Assembly (NCBI GenBank): GCA_023231475.1
Contig: JALJEE010001555.1
Span: 1 to 29,600 of the forward strand
Origin: Seison nebaliae
Taxonomy: Eukaryota > Rotifera > Pararotatoria > Seisonacea > Seisonidae
Length of the DNA stretch: 29,600 nucleotides
Direction of reading: 5' to 3'
Notes under the pieces: model-generated
Databases searched by the model: none
Seen by the model: only the letters and a program-made list of their open reading frames with translations
Told to the model about the DNA's origin: nothing
Part shown: positions 1 through 10,913 of the stretch, in pieces
Position numbering within the stretch: the first letter of the stretch is position 1
How the letters are laid out: every line of letters starts with the position of its first letter
Program-made: the position numbers and the translations under genes

Positions 1-290
1 TTTTTGTAAGCCAAAATTTAAAATTCTGAGCACATGATGATGTTCAGAATTGAAAACTGATCTAGTAAGATAAATTTCAATAGAAAATACGACCAAAAAA
101 ATCAGATCGATTTTTGACCACCTTTGCCAAACCTTTACCCATTCCGCTTGTCTATAAATAGGAAACCCCTTTCTAAACAGATACGTCAATTCTCCTTTCC
201 TATATCAGTTTTATTTTCCAAATAAAGAATTACGTTACCTTTGGTCTTCGGCAGGATGCAACGCTAACACGTGGTATCGCTCCGAATTGA
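1..290 (+). mobile_element. LTR-retroelement end region, fossil (copy 1)
   Basis: This looks like the end of a long terminal repeat running into a primer-binding-like site. In order there is a TATA-type box (ctataaatagg, about 151), an AATAAA polyadenylation signal (about 223), and a short tail ending in a TGGTATC-type primer-binding-like string (about 273). A second partial copy lies at 665-780 in the same orientation. No capsid, protease or polymerase frame is visible, so the element is broken and probably old. The family cannot be fixed; the call rests on layout only, and the left end may lie outside the window. Confidence 0.45.
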
Positions 291-664
291 CGCCAGCAGC
301 AAGCGAATGCCTGCGATGTCAATCGAAAACAACGTAAAGAAATTATAAAAGGAGCGGAACGTTGGGCAAATCCAGGAAAAAATCAACCAAATAAATACGC
401 TTAAGGACCCGAATATTAACGTTGCGATGACTATATATAATACTATTAATGTAATTACTACTACATTTCTTTTCTTGACGTGATGTTCTATGTCGACGTG
501 GTATATCTTCTTGTTCTTTGTAGCCTATTTGGTCGGATAATAGGTGGTAATATCGGGTCCCATTGCCTTAGTGCCTTGTTAGAATGTCTAACCAGTAATA
601 GTTCTCCTTGTGAGTTCGTTACGATTATTGACCCATTTATTCTGAAGTAGTGGTTTGTTGGTGG

Positions 665-780
665 CGTCTATTCTCCTTTCCTATATCACTTTCATTCTCC
701 AAATAAAGAGTTACCTTACCTATGCACGACGCAAGGCTAACACGTGGTATCGCTCCGAATTGACGTCAGCAGCAAACGAT
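665..780 (+). mobile_element. LTR-retroelement end region, fossil (copy 2)
   Basis: About 115 bp here repeat the stretch around 188-300: the pyrimidine-rich ttctcctttcctatatca string, the AATAAA signal and the TGGTATCGCTCCGAATTGAC string recur in the same order. Identity to copy 1 is high but not perfect. The two copies are about 480 bp apart with no recognisable internal genes between them, so this is a decayed fragment. The similarity between the copies is seen directly; the retroelement identity is inference. Confidence 0.45.
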
Positions 781-1626
781 GTTATTCTTAGAGGATGTGT
801 CAAAGTGATAGACATGAATGAGTTGGTTATAAACGTAATACGGTCATACAACCAACGTAAAAATTTTGAATTTGAGTGTTTTCCTTTGCTTTCGTTTGTC
901 TTCGTGGTTTCAACACAGGTTTCGACCCATTAAATTCTGCCAAGACCCTCATACAAAAAATCAGCCAAGTGCCTTGAGAATTCTTCTCAAGAGTGACATT
1001 TGAATTGTCCCTGTATGCGAATTTACAGATTTGTTTTTTCTTTTTTTATCCTTCTTTATATACTTTTTTTTGATAGATAAGTGGATTTTTTTGCAGCTCC
1101 GACCAATCTTTTTTTTCTCCTTTTTCTTTCCCTCTTATTACAATTAAATAAATAAATAAATTTAAGTTAATTATTTAATAACAGTAATTTAATATAGGTG
1201 ATTTAAAACATTGACAGATATATTTCTAGTCGGTTGAATGACAGACATAGAATGTGCTCTATCTATTGTCAAAGAATATTCGATACAATAATAACAGAAC
1301 AATGATGATAGCGGAATTACTATTCAACAGTAAATTTATTCGACATATCTCATATATGGAATTAAGATATGGTTGTGCGATAAATATCAGTCAGTTCATA
1401 TACCAAATGTACAAATCAATTTATAGTTAATTTATTCTGCAAGCACAACTTGATGTAATTTGCATAAATTTTCTCCATTTTATTGCTACAATTATTTTAT
1501 ATTAGAAAATAAACACATGTGAAGATGGTCCCATCTAACATGCTTAATTCTTTTCAACATTATCAATATATTTCGAATCAGATATAATTTTTGTTTGATC
1601 GACTACATTTACATCTTACGGAGTAA
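781..1626. other. Intergenic, AT-rich, no gene seen
   Basis: I see no conserved coding frame, RNA gene or clear repeat here. The DNA is AT-rich with homopolymer T and A runs. Confidence 0.5.
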
Positions 1627-1763
1627 CTTGATTTTTTTGGGAAAACGGAAAACAGCGCCCATTTTACTATATATACGTATTTCTGATGAAATATCTGTTT
1701 TACAACAGACAGTTATACGTACGAAATAGGCGCTGTTTTTTTCGTATTTCTCAAAAAATCAAG
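1627..1763. mobile_element. 137-bp foldback (MITE-like) element
   Basis: The two ends are imperfect inverted repeats of roughly 45 bp. The left arm starts cttgattttttt and reads through aaaacagcgcccat. The right arm reads ataggcgctgttttttt and ends aaaaaatcaag. The core cagcgcc/ggcgctg and the outer cttgat/atcaag pair exactly, with a few mismatches between. There is no coding capacity. Size and structure fit a miniature inverted-repeat transposable element; the parent family and target-site duplication are not clear. Confidence 0.6.
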
Positions 1764-3233
1764 CTGGGCCCTTTTTTCCTAGATTCCTTTTTCATAATCA
1801 CAGCACTACTTAATGAATCATTGTTACGGTTTTAATGTCTTCTCCATACAAACTGAATGTTACATTTAAAGGAAATTTACAGGTAATCGCGAAATATATT
1901 TATGTATTCTATATAACTACTACACCAGTGACCACATGTTAAATGGTATTCAGACGTTTTCTTTCAGAAAGAAAACAATAAATTTCCATATATCTTGAAA
2001 TTCTCTTTTAACTTCGCTAAAAAAATGAAAATATGGTTAAATATAACCAACAGCTGAATCCAAAGTATTCTCTCCAAAACATCTTTAAAACTTCATCAGT
2101 TTCTCAGACAGCTGGAAGATATACAAATCATTTCTCACATTATTGTTTATAATACACTTTATTTATGTTTCTTATCGTATAATCTATATTGATGAAAAAT
2201 TGTTTAGTTTGATGTGTCATTTTAAGTTAATTGGAATATAATTTTAAAATGTATTTACCATTTATGGGGACGTGTCATTTCTTACGAACTCATTTTTCAA
2301 GTGATCTTTCGAAGAAATTTCTGACGACATTTTTTAGATTTCATTTAATAAATGATCATTTTTTCAATTAGATTGTTTAAATAAAAAAACGACTTACGAC
2401 TAGTTACTGATCCCTTATCTTATCACGTTAGAAATGTCCCTCGTGAGAAATGACTGATCTACATTAATTATTGAACGTAGCCATTCTTTCTACCAAATTA
2501 ATTGCATATATTTTTATAGGAATAAGTTTTAATGACTAACAGAAATGATAATTTTCTTAGAGTTTATAGTTCATAATAATTACTTGTTCGTTACCAGTTG
2601 TACACTTTCTATTTCTTAATAGGAATGAATAACTTCTCTTGTTAGTTAAGTGCCTCAGTTCTCTTCTACTTATCAGCTATAAAATGATAGAGTTGTTGTT
2701 TTTGTTAGTTTCGATTATATGTTTCTAGTTGCCTCCAACTATTAGGATTGTCTTTGTTCTCTTCCTTCACTTACAAATGTAACTGTATAGTGCGTCTAGA
2801 ATATAAATGTCTGTAAAGTATATGCCCGTACGGTACATATTTGCTGACGAACGTACTTTTATCTAGCTACTTTTTTTTTTACTTTTTATTATTAATATGA
2901 TGTACAATACGTGGCCGGGCAATTCCTTCCTCATAACTATTCTTCACCTTTTGGTTACTGAAAACAGACAGTTTTACTACTCGTTTTAAATTTTTTTTAT
3001 TTACCTTTCAGTTTTTCGAACAGTTCTATTGTTTTTAGTTTCAAATAATTATACGTTATGTCTCAATTCTAGAACCTACACATTAAGTTGATTAACCATG
3101 ACATGATTTCAAATGCATCATTATTCCATCGAGTGTGATGGGACATCGGATGTCCTAATTAACGGGATTGAAATAACTTTTGCCTTTCTCCTTATTCTTA
3201 TTCAGTATGAAATAATATTTGTAGAAATACTTA
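1764..3233. other. Intergenic, AT-rich, no gene seen
   Basis: No frame longer than chance, no RNA gene and no repeat structure could be supported in this stretch. Confidence 0.5.
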
Positions 3234-3519
3234 TCAGTTTTCCTTTAATTTTTCGTTCATTATAATTATTGAATATATTTGTAAGTTAACGCCGATTAGA
3301 TCATCAAAAAATCGATCTTCGAAAAATCGGCGAATTCGATTTTCGTCGGTTGTCGATTCTTTAAAAACATATTCTGAGTCAGATTTGAGTTTATCCATTC
3401 GAAGGAAAATCGGAGTGATTGCTTTAAAGTCGGTTTCCTCAATTCCTTCTAACGACGGAAACCTCCATTCGCTATTTTTCAATTCCCATAGAATATCGAT
3501 ACATTCGATTTTTCGAGCA
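3234..3519 (-). CDS. Possible orphan exon, unknown protein
   Basis: A minus-strand frame stays open for about 95 codons and ends at a stop at 3234. It has a protein-like composition (for example EWRFPSLEGIEE and ENRIRRFFEDRFFDD) and is richer in CG steps than the flanks. A gtagtag acceptor-like string lies just upstream near 3520, so it could be a terminal exon. The first ATG in frame is far inside, so it does not look like a complete gene. I do not recognise a family. It could also be a decayed fragment or a chance frame; no partner exons were found nearby. Confidence 0.25.
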
Positions 3520-4373
3520 TTCTACTACCTAAAAACGTAAAAATACTTAAACCAAATGAAGGATTTGCGGAATATATTTCGATCACGTTTTGTTAAAGTG
3601 TTCTTATAAAGTAGAAGTATATATCATTAAGAAGTATAAATGTCAGAAACAGTGAAAAGGAGAAGAGAACTGTCCTGTTACACTTACACTTTGAATATAT
3701 TTGTCCGTTTAGGTAAGCAGTTGGTGAAGAAAAGATAAGGTGAAGAATTGTCCGTACATAAAAATAAATTTAGAAGCACTGGAATGAAACTATTTACTCT
3801 CCATATCGCAATCTTTCCAATGACGAATTTTTCTTATTCAATCGTTTTGCGACTGAATAATTTGCACAACATTTATACCGTCAGCTATTTATTACCTCTT
3901 TCACTATAGCTAAATGCAACCAAAAACATTAACAATAGATATTAAACGAGTTTTTTCCATGACAGATCGTCTTTTACATTAGAATGTATCTCATATCATT
4001 CTGATATAGTTAATACGTCCGTACATCTGTATTCCAGTGTATATATGGAATAAAAAATGTAAAATAGCAATTTCTTATTCAACTGCTATAATTAGAAAAT
4101 GTTGGATGGAGAATAGGAAGAAAATTTCCCTTTTATTTACATTCAACCTCATCAATACGAATTATTCATTATTAAATTGCCACACATATTTTTTGATGAA
4201 TCGTAACTCATATAAAAGCCTTCAATCTTTAATATCTTCAACTAACAATTATAAATTTTCTTCTTTTGCCTTTCGTCTTTTTATAAATAGAACAAGAAGT
4301 TTCTAATTATTTTCAATTGAAAAAATAAAATTCGTAAACAATTACAACAGCAACAGGAAGATAACTCCTTATT
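3520..4373. other. Intergenic, upstream of the annexin gene
   Basis: No conserved coding frame was recognised. A diverged single copy of the 15-nt motif that builds the foldback array near 9.1-9.6 kb may lie at 3659-3675 (ggagaagagaactgtcc). The short plus-strand frame at 4037-4306 has no family features and was not accepted. Confidence 0.45.
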
Positions 4374-5476
4374 ATGGTTACCTCTAATTTGTTGTTTATT
4401 CGTCTCAACGTATTCTACGAATGTCATCTAGGCGACTATTGTTCCATTGCCAGCGTTCGATCCCGAAGAAACAGCAACCATTTTAAACGATGCTCTCAAA
4501 TCTTCAGATTCATATAAATCGGAAGTAGTTTCTGAAATTTTCACTACGAGAACAAATGAACAATTGGGACGTGTTGTTGATGGTTTCCGACGGTTGTATG
4601 GAAAAGATCTTAAAACGGAATTACAATCCACTTTTAAAAGTGATTTTCTACATGTGCTCGAAGGTCTAGTTACACCAAGATTGGCCTATTTTGTTGAACA
4701 ATTAGATAAAGCTTTGAACAAAGTTTTTTTTTGTTCATTCATTTAAAAATTCCAATTTTTTCCTTAGATGGTAGCTGATGAAGATCTAATGATTGAATTG
4801 TTATGTTCTTATGGTGTGGAAGATATCGAAGATATGAGGAATGGTTATGATCAACTCCATCCTGATATGCCTTTAGAGAAACGATTGAGAAAAGAATATA
4901 ATGGTCATCTCCAGCAATTATTTGTTGCATTAATTGCAGTTGGTCGTGATCGAACGAAAGAAATGGATGTGGAAGAAGCGAGAAATATAGCTCTCTTTCT
5001 CGCAAACGATTGTCAGAAAGGTAAAAACTTGAATTTAGATGAATTTACTCGAATTTTCACGAACAAAAACTCGGTTCAATTGAAAGAAATCGAATTCCAA
5101 TATATGAAATGGAAAGGTGTTTCCTTGAAACACACTGTGTCCACTTATTGTAAAGGATCTCTCAAAGTAGCCTACATAACAATTCTCGATCATATTGATG
5201 ATACTCCACTTTATTTCGCTAAACGTCTTCTGGCAACAATGAAAGGTTTAGGAACGGATGAATACAATCTCACTCGTCTCATGATATCGCGAAGTGAAGT
5301 TCGACATTTCTCTTCCTCTTTCTCTTCCTTCATCTTTTACAATTTAGATTGATTTACGGAAAATTGAAGAATCATTCGCGACAATTTGCGAACGCTCGTT
5401 GAAAACATACATCATTTCTGATACAAGCAAAGATTACCAGAAAATTCTTTTAAAAATTTTGAAAAGTGAAAATTAA
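4374..5476 (+). CDS. Annexin, four-repeat, with degenerate calcium sites
   Basis: Annexins bind acidic phospholipid membranes in a calcium-dependent way from the cytoplasmic side. The model has exons 4374-4376 (ATG only, hypothetical), 4432-4722, 4768-5298 and 5348-5476, all phase 0, giving 317 aa, the usual length of the core. The N-terminus reads ATIVPLPAFDPEETATILNDAL, typical before repeat 1. All four repeats can be followed; the last reads MKGLGTDEYNLTRLMISRSE and joins across the last intron to IDLRKIEESF. Only repeat 4 keeps the canonical GxGTD calcium loop; repeats 1-3 have replaced it (SSDSYK in repeat 1, NKMVADED in repeat 2, NKNSV in repeat 3). This suggests weaker calcium-dependent binding. 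A stop codon directly upstream of 4432 shows that the start lies in an earlier exon. The ATG at 4374 followed by a 55-bp intron is the nearest fit. The gene is convergent with IFT22. Confidence 0.9.
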
Positions 5477-5846
5477 ACTTTCATTTAATTTCTTCTTTTT
5501 TCGACAAAATTTCACTTAATCACGATTGACACATTTGCATTTACATCCTTTTCTCAATTAGTCATCTTAATCATTTACCTAATTGTTTTTATTTGAGCCA
5601 TCTTCCAGAACAGAAATAAGCGAACACTTCTCTTCCAATATGTTCCATATATTGTTTTATCTTATCACTATTTCTCACACATTCATTTTTTGCTGATATT
5701 ATTTTAAAGTGAATTATAAACAACTAAAAAGTTATGATAATTTGAACCATTCGGATTCCAGTTAAAAGTGTGAAGGTGAAAAATTTGATAAATAAAAATG
5801 AAGTTATTTATTCCATTAAGTAGTAGCACGTGAAAATGAAAATTTC
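5477..5846. other. Convergent 3' region between annexin and IFT22
   Basis: This 370-bp stretch holds the 3' flanks of both genes. A minus-strand AATAAA (5807-5812) lies about 35 nt past the IFT22 stop and is a good polyadenylation signal candidate. A plus-strand AATAAA at 5791-5796 could serve the annexin, though it is over 300 nt from its stop, so the two transcripts may overlap. No gene is seen. Confidence 0.5.
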
Positions 5847-6688
5847 TTAACGTACTTTAGATGTATCTCGTTCCATAATACAACCAAGAACAAATGAGAG
5901 AAAGGTACGAAGTGCTTCTTCTAATTCGTCGCCATTCTCATCTAAGTTGGTGTCGAAAGCTAGAATGTCTTGGAAGAAGCGCGCTACAAAGAATAGAGAA
6001 GGAAAATTAAAAATGATATTAGAAAATTGTGTTAGCTGATTGACACAACACGTTGAAGACAACATATTTTTCCGACAAAACTAATTTTACGAACGATATG
6101 GTATTTTTGCAGGTTCTTCACCCGAAGATCTGATATGACGAAAGAGACAACATTGCTTCTTATCAAAATTGGAGTGTGCACCATAATAAGATATCCAGGA
6201 ATTCATTTCACGAAATTGTCCAGCATCATTAGGATTCATTACGAAAATGACACCGTCCGCATCAGTACGAATAGCAGGCCAAAAGCCTTGATTTATGGTG
6301 CGACCGCCAATATCCCAAAATTCTACATCTACATTAACTTTACGTGTATCCACTTGCACATTCTCAATGGAAGTCTCTTGAATTCTTTACAAAGAGGAGA
6401 AAAATTATTGAGATGATTAACTATTGTTAAGAATGAATCATTTTATTATTGAACCTAATACCTGCGGTCGGCTTATACGGATTACCAATTATGTCGCTAA
6501 AATTCGTCAAGAAATTAGAGATGGTAGTTTTACCTGACTAACGAATGAATTTCAACTAGGACATCTAGGAGACGTGGAAATTAAACTTTGGCTGGTCCAG
6601 CTACCAATATCTTAAGATGTCTACGTAAAGGTTTTTGGGTATGTAGAATACTCGATCGGTCAAGGGAACCTGCCCAAATGTCACTCAT
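5847..6688 (-). CDS. IFT22: Intraflagellar transport protein 22 (RABL5-like small GTPase)
   Basis: IFT22 is a Rab-like subunit of the IFT-B complex that moves cargo along cilia. Exons on the minus strand run 6587-6688, 6462-6537, 6095-6376 and 5847-5983, giving 198 aa. The P-loop GPAKSGKT (residues 31-38) is split by intron 1. The switch II region reads VEFWDIGG (about 77-84), as in IFT22 rather than DTAGQ of true Rabs. WPAIRTDADGVIFV and KKQCCLFRHIRSSG follow the family pattern, and the classical NKxD guanine motif is absent, as is normal for this family. The C-terminus LDENGDELEEALRTFLSFV matches the family end. About 24 residues precede the usual start, which may mean another start or a lineage extension. 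Its presence implies that the organism has ciliated cells. Introns are 49, 85 and 111 bp. Confidence 0.88.
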
Positions 6689-9108
6689 CGTCTTAGCAGT
6701 TTTAGTCACAAGTGAAAATTTAATAATATTCAAAATATTTTTATTAATTTTCAACGAAATAAATGAATTTCTTCTGTTGATTAGTCGTTTCACCGTTGAA
6801 ATGAATGTGTACGCGTAGAGATGAAGTGAGAAGTAGTTTTATATTAGTAGCTCACACAACTTTCTAGTGTTTGATGGAGTTAATTGAAAAATTAATTTCA
6901 TCAATATCAAATAGATATCCAGTAATTAATTGAAAGAATTAGCTTCCTCTTAATCATTCACATAAATATCGTTCGTCACTTTCGTTCAGTTCCTCATTCG
7001 TCACTCATCTTCACTCTTTTGTTTTTCTCAATTTTCCCCATGAAATGTTAGACTACGTTTCTTCATTTTTTTAATAAGTTCACCTCTCACAATCGTCGAT
7101 CTGTCATCGTGGACATGTGTGCATGATGTGTAAAGGAGAATTCAAAGTAATTCATTCTACTCTATCCAAATTCTTCTTTTTAATCTTCCCACAAGAGGAA
7201 AAAGATGAGAATTTGTTTATATATTTCTCCATTCCGTTGTAATGGAGAGCAGGAAATAGATATTTCTCATTATATTTTCTTTTCGTCATGTTGGACATTC
7301 CATTATTTACATGTATTAACATCCAATGTCTCATGTTCTGTTTTCTCATTTCACTAATCGAATTGTTAACTATTCTCCAAATATTTTCTTTCGTCTCAAT
7401 ACAAATAAACGAAATGCCATATTAATCTTAATTCTCATTACACTCCCTTCTGTCTCCTGGTGAATGGAGATTGTTGGAAAACTAGTTATTTAGGGAAACT
7501 GGTTGATTTGCTCATCCACCATTGTCGTCGATTTAATCAACATCCTACATACTTTCCACATAATTTTCACGTAAAAAATAAAAGTTTTAGTTGAATTTCC
7601 ATTATAAATAACTCATGCGATGTACACTGTTTATTATCATACAAAAAATCTTATTGAGTTTAGTGGAATTAATCAGGTTGTAATTAACTGTCAATTTCAT
7701 TTACGTATTTCACCTTGTAACTTTACATAATTTCTGACATGTTTTTGAATTAATGTTAAAACGGAACAACACATTATTTGACTTTTCTATTGTTTTCTTC
7801 AAACATCTATTCATCCTTTTTTCCCACATTTTTATAACATCTAATCTAATTATTTTATTGATAAATAACTCTTGATGAATCCCCCAAGCAGATTTCGTCC
7901 CGATTATTTTGATCGTTTAACTATAAAAAACGACTTTCTGAAAACAAGTTCTTTCGTTTGTTCCTTTATGTATGAGTATGTATAACTTACGAAGAGGAAT
8001 GTCGGGAAGTTAGAATACTTTAAAAAGGAAACGAACGAAGTCAATTACTATTGGATGATGATGGGAAAATGAAATCACGTAATGAAATATATCAGGTCTC
8101 ACATTTTCATAAAATGTGCTTGGAATTTAAACGGATAGATGGTGGGAGGGAAATCGTTATATGACAATCGAGTAGGTGTAATAATATATCCAGCGGGATA
8201 AGAATCCGGTCGAATTTCTGGAATATTTCTTAAAACTACCTTTTTTTATTAGACATATTTCACATATAAAGTACAATTTAACATATTTAGAAAGAAGTTT
8301 AATTGCCTTACAGGATTGTGTTTTTTCATAAGTTTTATTTTAAAATTTTATTTAAATTTTGGACTTTTTAATTTAAAAAAAAAATGGATTTTTCCAAAAA
8401 TTTTAAATTAATATGTAAATTCATGGTCCAAATATTTGTTGAATTTCCTGGAAAACTATTTTGTAGTTATAGGATAATTTCGTTACCTGTTATTTTTTTA
8501 AAAAATTAAGTAAAATGATCTGAATAAAATCCAGTGAGTTGGGGTAGAGGTAATTCGAAGGCTAGAAATTGTTTTTCAACTGTAAATAATAAATGAGATC
8601 AGAAAAAAAACTGATTATCTCTTTTATTTCAGTGTGAAGAATTACTGTTCTTCTATTTGAACTTTTTTACTAATACCTAATACCTAGATATAATTCCCCA
8701 TATAAAAATCGCAGCTCAACATTTTAACGAGAGTTGGCAACTTTCACTATTAAGTGTTTTGTTAAACTAATTTAATTTTCGTAATTTTTACATAAATTTG
8801 ATTTTTCCTGATTAAAATTACGTATTATTTCATTTTTTCATATTGAAATTACGTATTATTTCACTTATATTTTCTTCTAAAAACTTTTAATTGTACATTA
8901 CCAATTAATAAGTATACTCTTTTCGAAGTTGACTATAGATGATCATTAACTTTTACAAGTTTGTTCAATGTGGGTTCTCAGATGTTCAGTGTCGTAAATG
9001 TTCTGACAGCCTAACAAGTAACATTAATATTTGGATAATGGATTGTATTGAAGGGAATGAAGAAGGGGATAGAAATAGCTGGAGAATGAGATGTTATATC
9101 GGTTGCCG
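6689..9108. other. Gene-poor intergenic region
   Basis: No coding frame with family features was found. The stretch is AT-rich. A short direct duplication of about 31 bp (containing aaattacgtattatttca) occurs at about 8814-8863. It contains the promoter side of IFT22 (just above 6688), but no ciliary X-box could be supported by eye. Confidence 0.45.
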
Positions 9109-9569
9109 GACAGTTCTATTCCTTTTGGTTTTTCCTTCAAAAAAGGACAGTTCTACGCTTTTAATTCGGACAGTTCTACTCCTTGTGTTTTATCAGAAAG
9201 GACAGTTCTACTCCTTTTCGAAGAATTTCGAACACTTCTACTCCGTTTTTTCTGTAATATAGTTTTAATTTCCTACTTTAATGAATAAAAATTTCATTTA
9301 TAGCGAATCTTCCTGTATAGAATATATAGCAAAAAAATCCAGATTTATAAAAAGATCTTTCTCAAAAAAGGAGTAGAACTGTCCAAAAATAATAATTAGG
9401 AGTAGAATTTTCTGTAACGTTGTTAAAAGGAGTAGAACTGTCCTAAATTGCGAAAAAAGGTGTAGAAGTGTCCTATATTACAGAAAAAAGGAGTAGAAGT
9501 GTCCGAAATTCTTCGGAAAGGAGTAGAACTGCCCTTTCTGATAAAACACAAGGAGTAGAACTGTCCGGG
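9109..9569. repeat. Foldback array of a 15-nt motif (GGAGTAGAACTGTCC)
   Basis: About twelve copies of GGAGTAGAACTGTCC or close variants are packed here. The left copies (about 9109, 9145, 9168, 9200, 9233) lie in reverse orientation and the right copies (about 9370, 9400, 9429, 9459, 9490, 9520, 9552) in forward orientation. The segment 9165-9261 is an inverted copy of about 9474-9569, near 95 percent identical over about 97 bp, spaced by about 212 bp. A transcript through it would form a long hairpin. The open frames across 8939-9288 read through the repeat and lack family features. This may be a foldback transposon or a satellite seed; no transposase or target duplication was seen. Confidence 0.85.
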
Positions 9570-10868
9570 ATTCGTTATATCAATCCTTATCATTATGATG
9601 TTAATGATTATTTAGTATGAGTAATTATTTGGAAGTATAAAGAATGAATTAGTTTTACTAAAACATATACGCGTACGATTAGAATGTTCGACGAATGTGT
9701 TTCTAGAAACGGTAAAGTGTTCTATCTGATGTTCTGGAGACAGAAACAATTAGGAAAAATGTATTTATGAATATTTTCTTCTTTTCTTTCAAATATCTAG
9801 ATCTCTTCAAATAAGATAATCATTCATTCTCCACATAATCCAATGATAAATTCGAATGACGATAGTTCCGTTTAGTGATTGTTAAAGAGAAAATATTTTT
9901 AGATTTTTCAACACCATCAACAACAACACTATTGACATTTGTGGAAAATCGTTCATCTATATATAATCGTCAATGGATTGGCTTTGCGTTATCATCAATT
10001 TTCTCATTTCACCATTTCAAACGTGATAAGTAATTGTATAATTTGGAATGAAAAAAAGAAAAGTTTTGTAATAAAAATGTTGAGAAGAGAATGTTTGTGG
10101 ATTGGTCGATAGGGATGGAAGAAGAGTGAATGAAGAACGTAATTATATAGTTGTCATTAAAAGGAGAATTTTACGATTCCTTTCGTTCTGTTTCTGTCAT
10201 TCTTCTTTCTTTTTTCTACAACAACTGCCGAGTATAGAGGAACGCTTCACTATTTATTTGAAAAAGAATTTGACGGCAGATACATAAAAAATAATTCCTC
10301 GTAATGTAAGAACATAATTCTCTTCAAAAGAAATTTTCATTTTTTTTATCATAATAAATTTTATGTTTATTCTCCGAACATTTAACGATGTCACCATCCC
10401 TCATTCATCTATATTTTTTTATTAATGATATTGACGTCTTTAACGATTAGGAAGATTTTAGAGATGATAAAATTTTATCGTGATCATTTACTTGTTCTCA
10501 CATTGTCCGTTTATGATGAACTAACCTAATACCTAATAGCATTATCTTATTTTTGATAAAGTTGGTTTTGTAAATAAATTTAATTTTTATATATTTAAAT
10601 ATGTATATATATCCACCACTTCTCACGAAAGAAACGGGAATTATTATTCAATCGATTCATTTGATCATCATCATATGATAAGCATTTAATAATAGATTAT
10701 CCACAATATATATGATCATTCATTTCGTACTTGTATGTGAGAATTGTTGTTTAAATGAGAAATGAAAGAATTTTATAGAAGACAAAGAAAATGAAAATAA
10801 GAGAATTATTCGTTTGAAAATGATTCCGTTTTCCTTTCCTCAATCAAATTAATAACAACTCCTGTTGT

Positions 10869-10870
<2 letters not shown>
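9570..10870. other. Gene-poor intergenic region
   Basis: No coding frame with family features was seen. A perfect 14-bp palindrome gataaaattttatc occurs near 10467 and may be chance in such AT-rich DNA. The frame at 10102-10287 looks like a chance frame. Confidence 0.45.

Positions 10871-10912
<42 letters not shown>
10871..10912 (+). repeat. (GTT)14 microsatellite
   Basis: Fourteen uninterrupted GTT units lie about 700 bp upstream of the Rap1 start codon. No coding frame with other support runs through them. Confidence 0.95.

Positions 10913-10913
<1 letters not shown>

Noticed and set aside
8939-9288. Plus-strand frames across the foldback array
   Set aside because: Their downstream halves are translations of the 15-nt repeat and no family feature is present.
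9109-9569. CRISPR-like array
   Set aside because: The host is eukaryotic, the repeats are only 15 nt, spacing is irregular and orientation flips in the middle.
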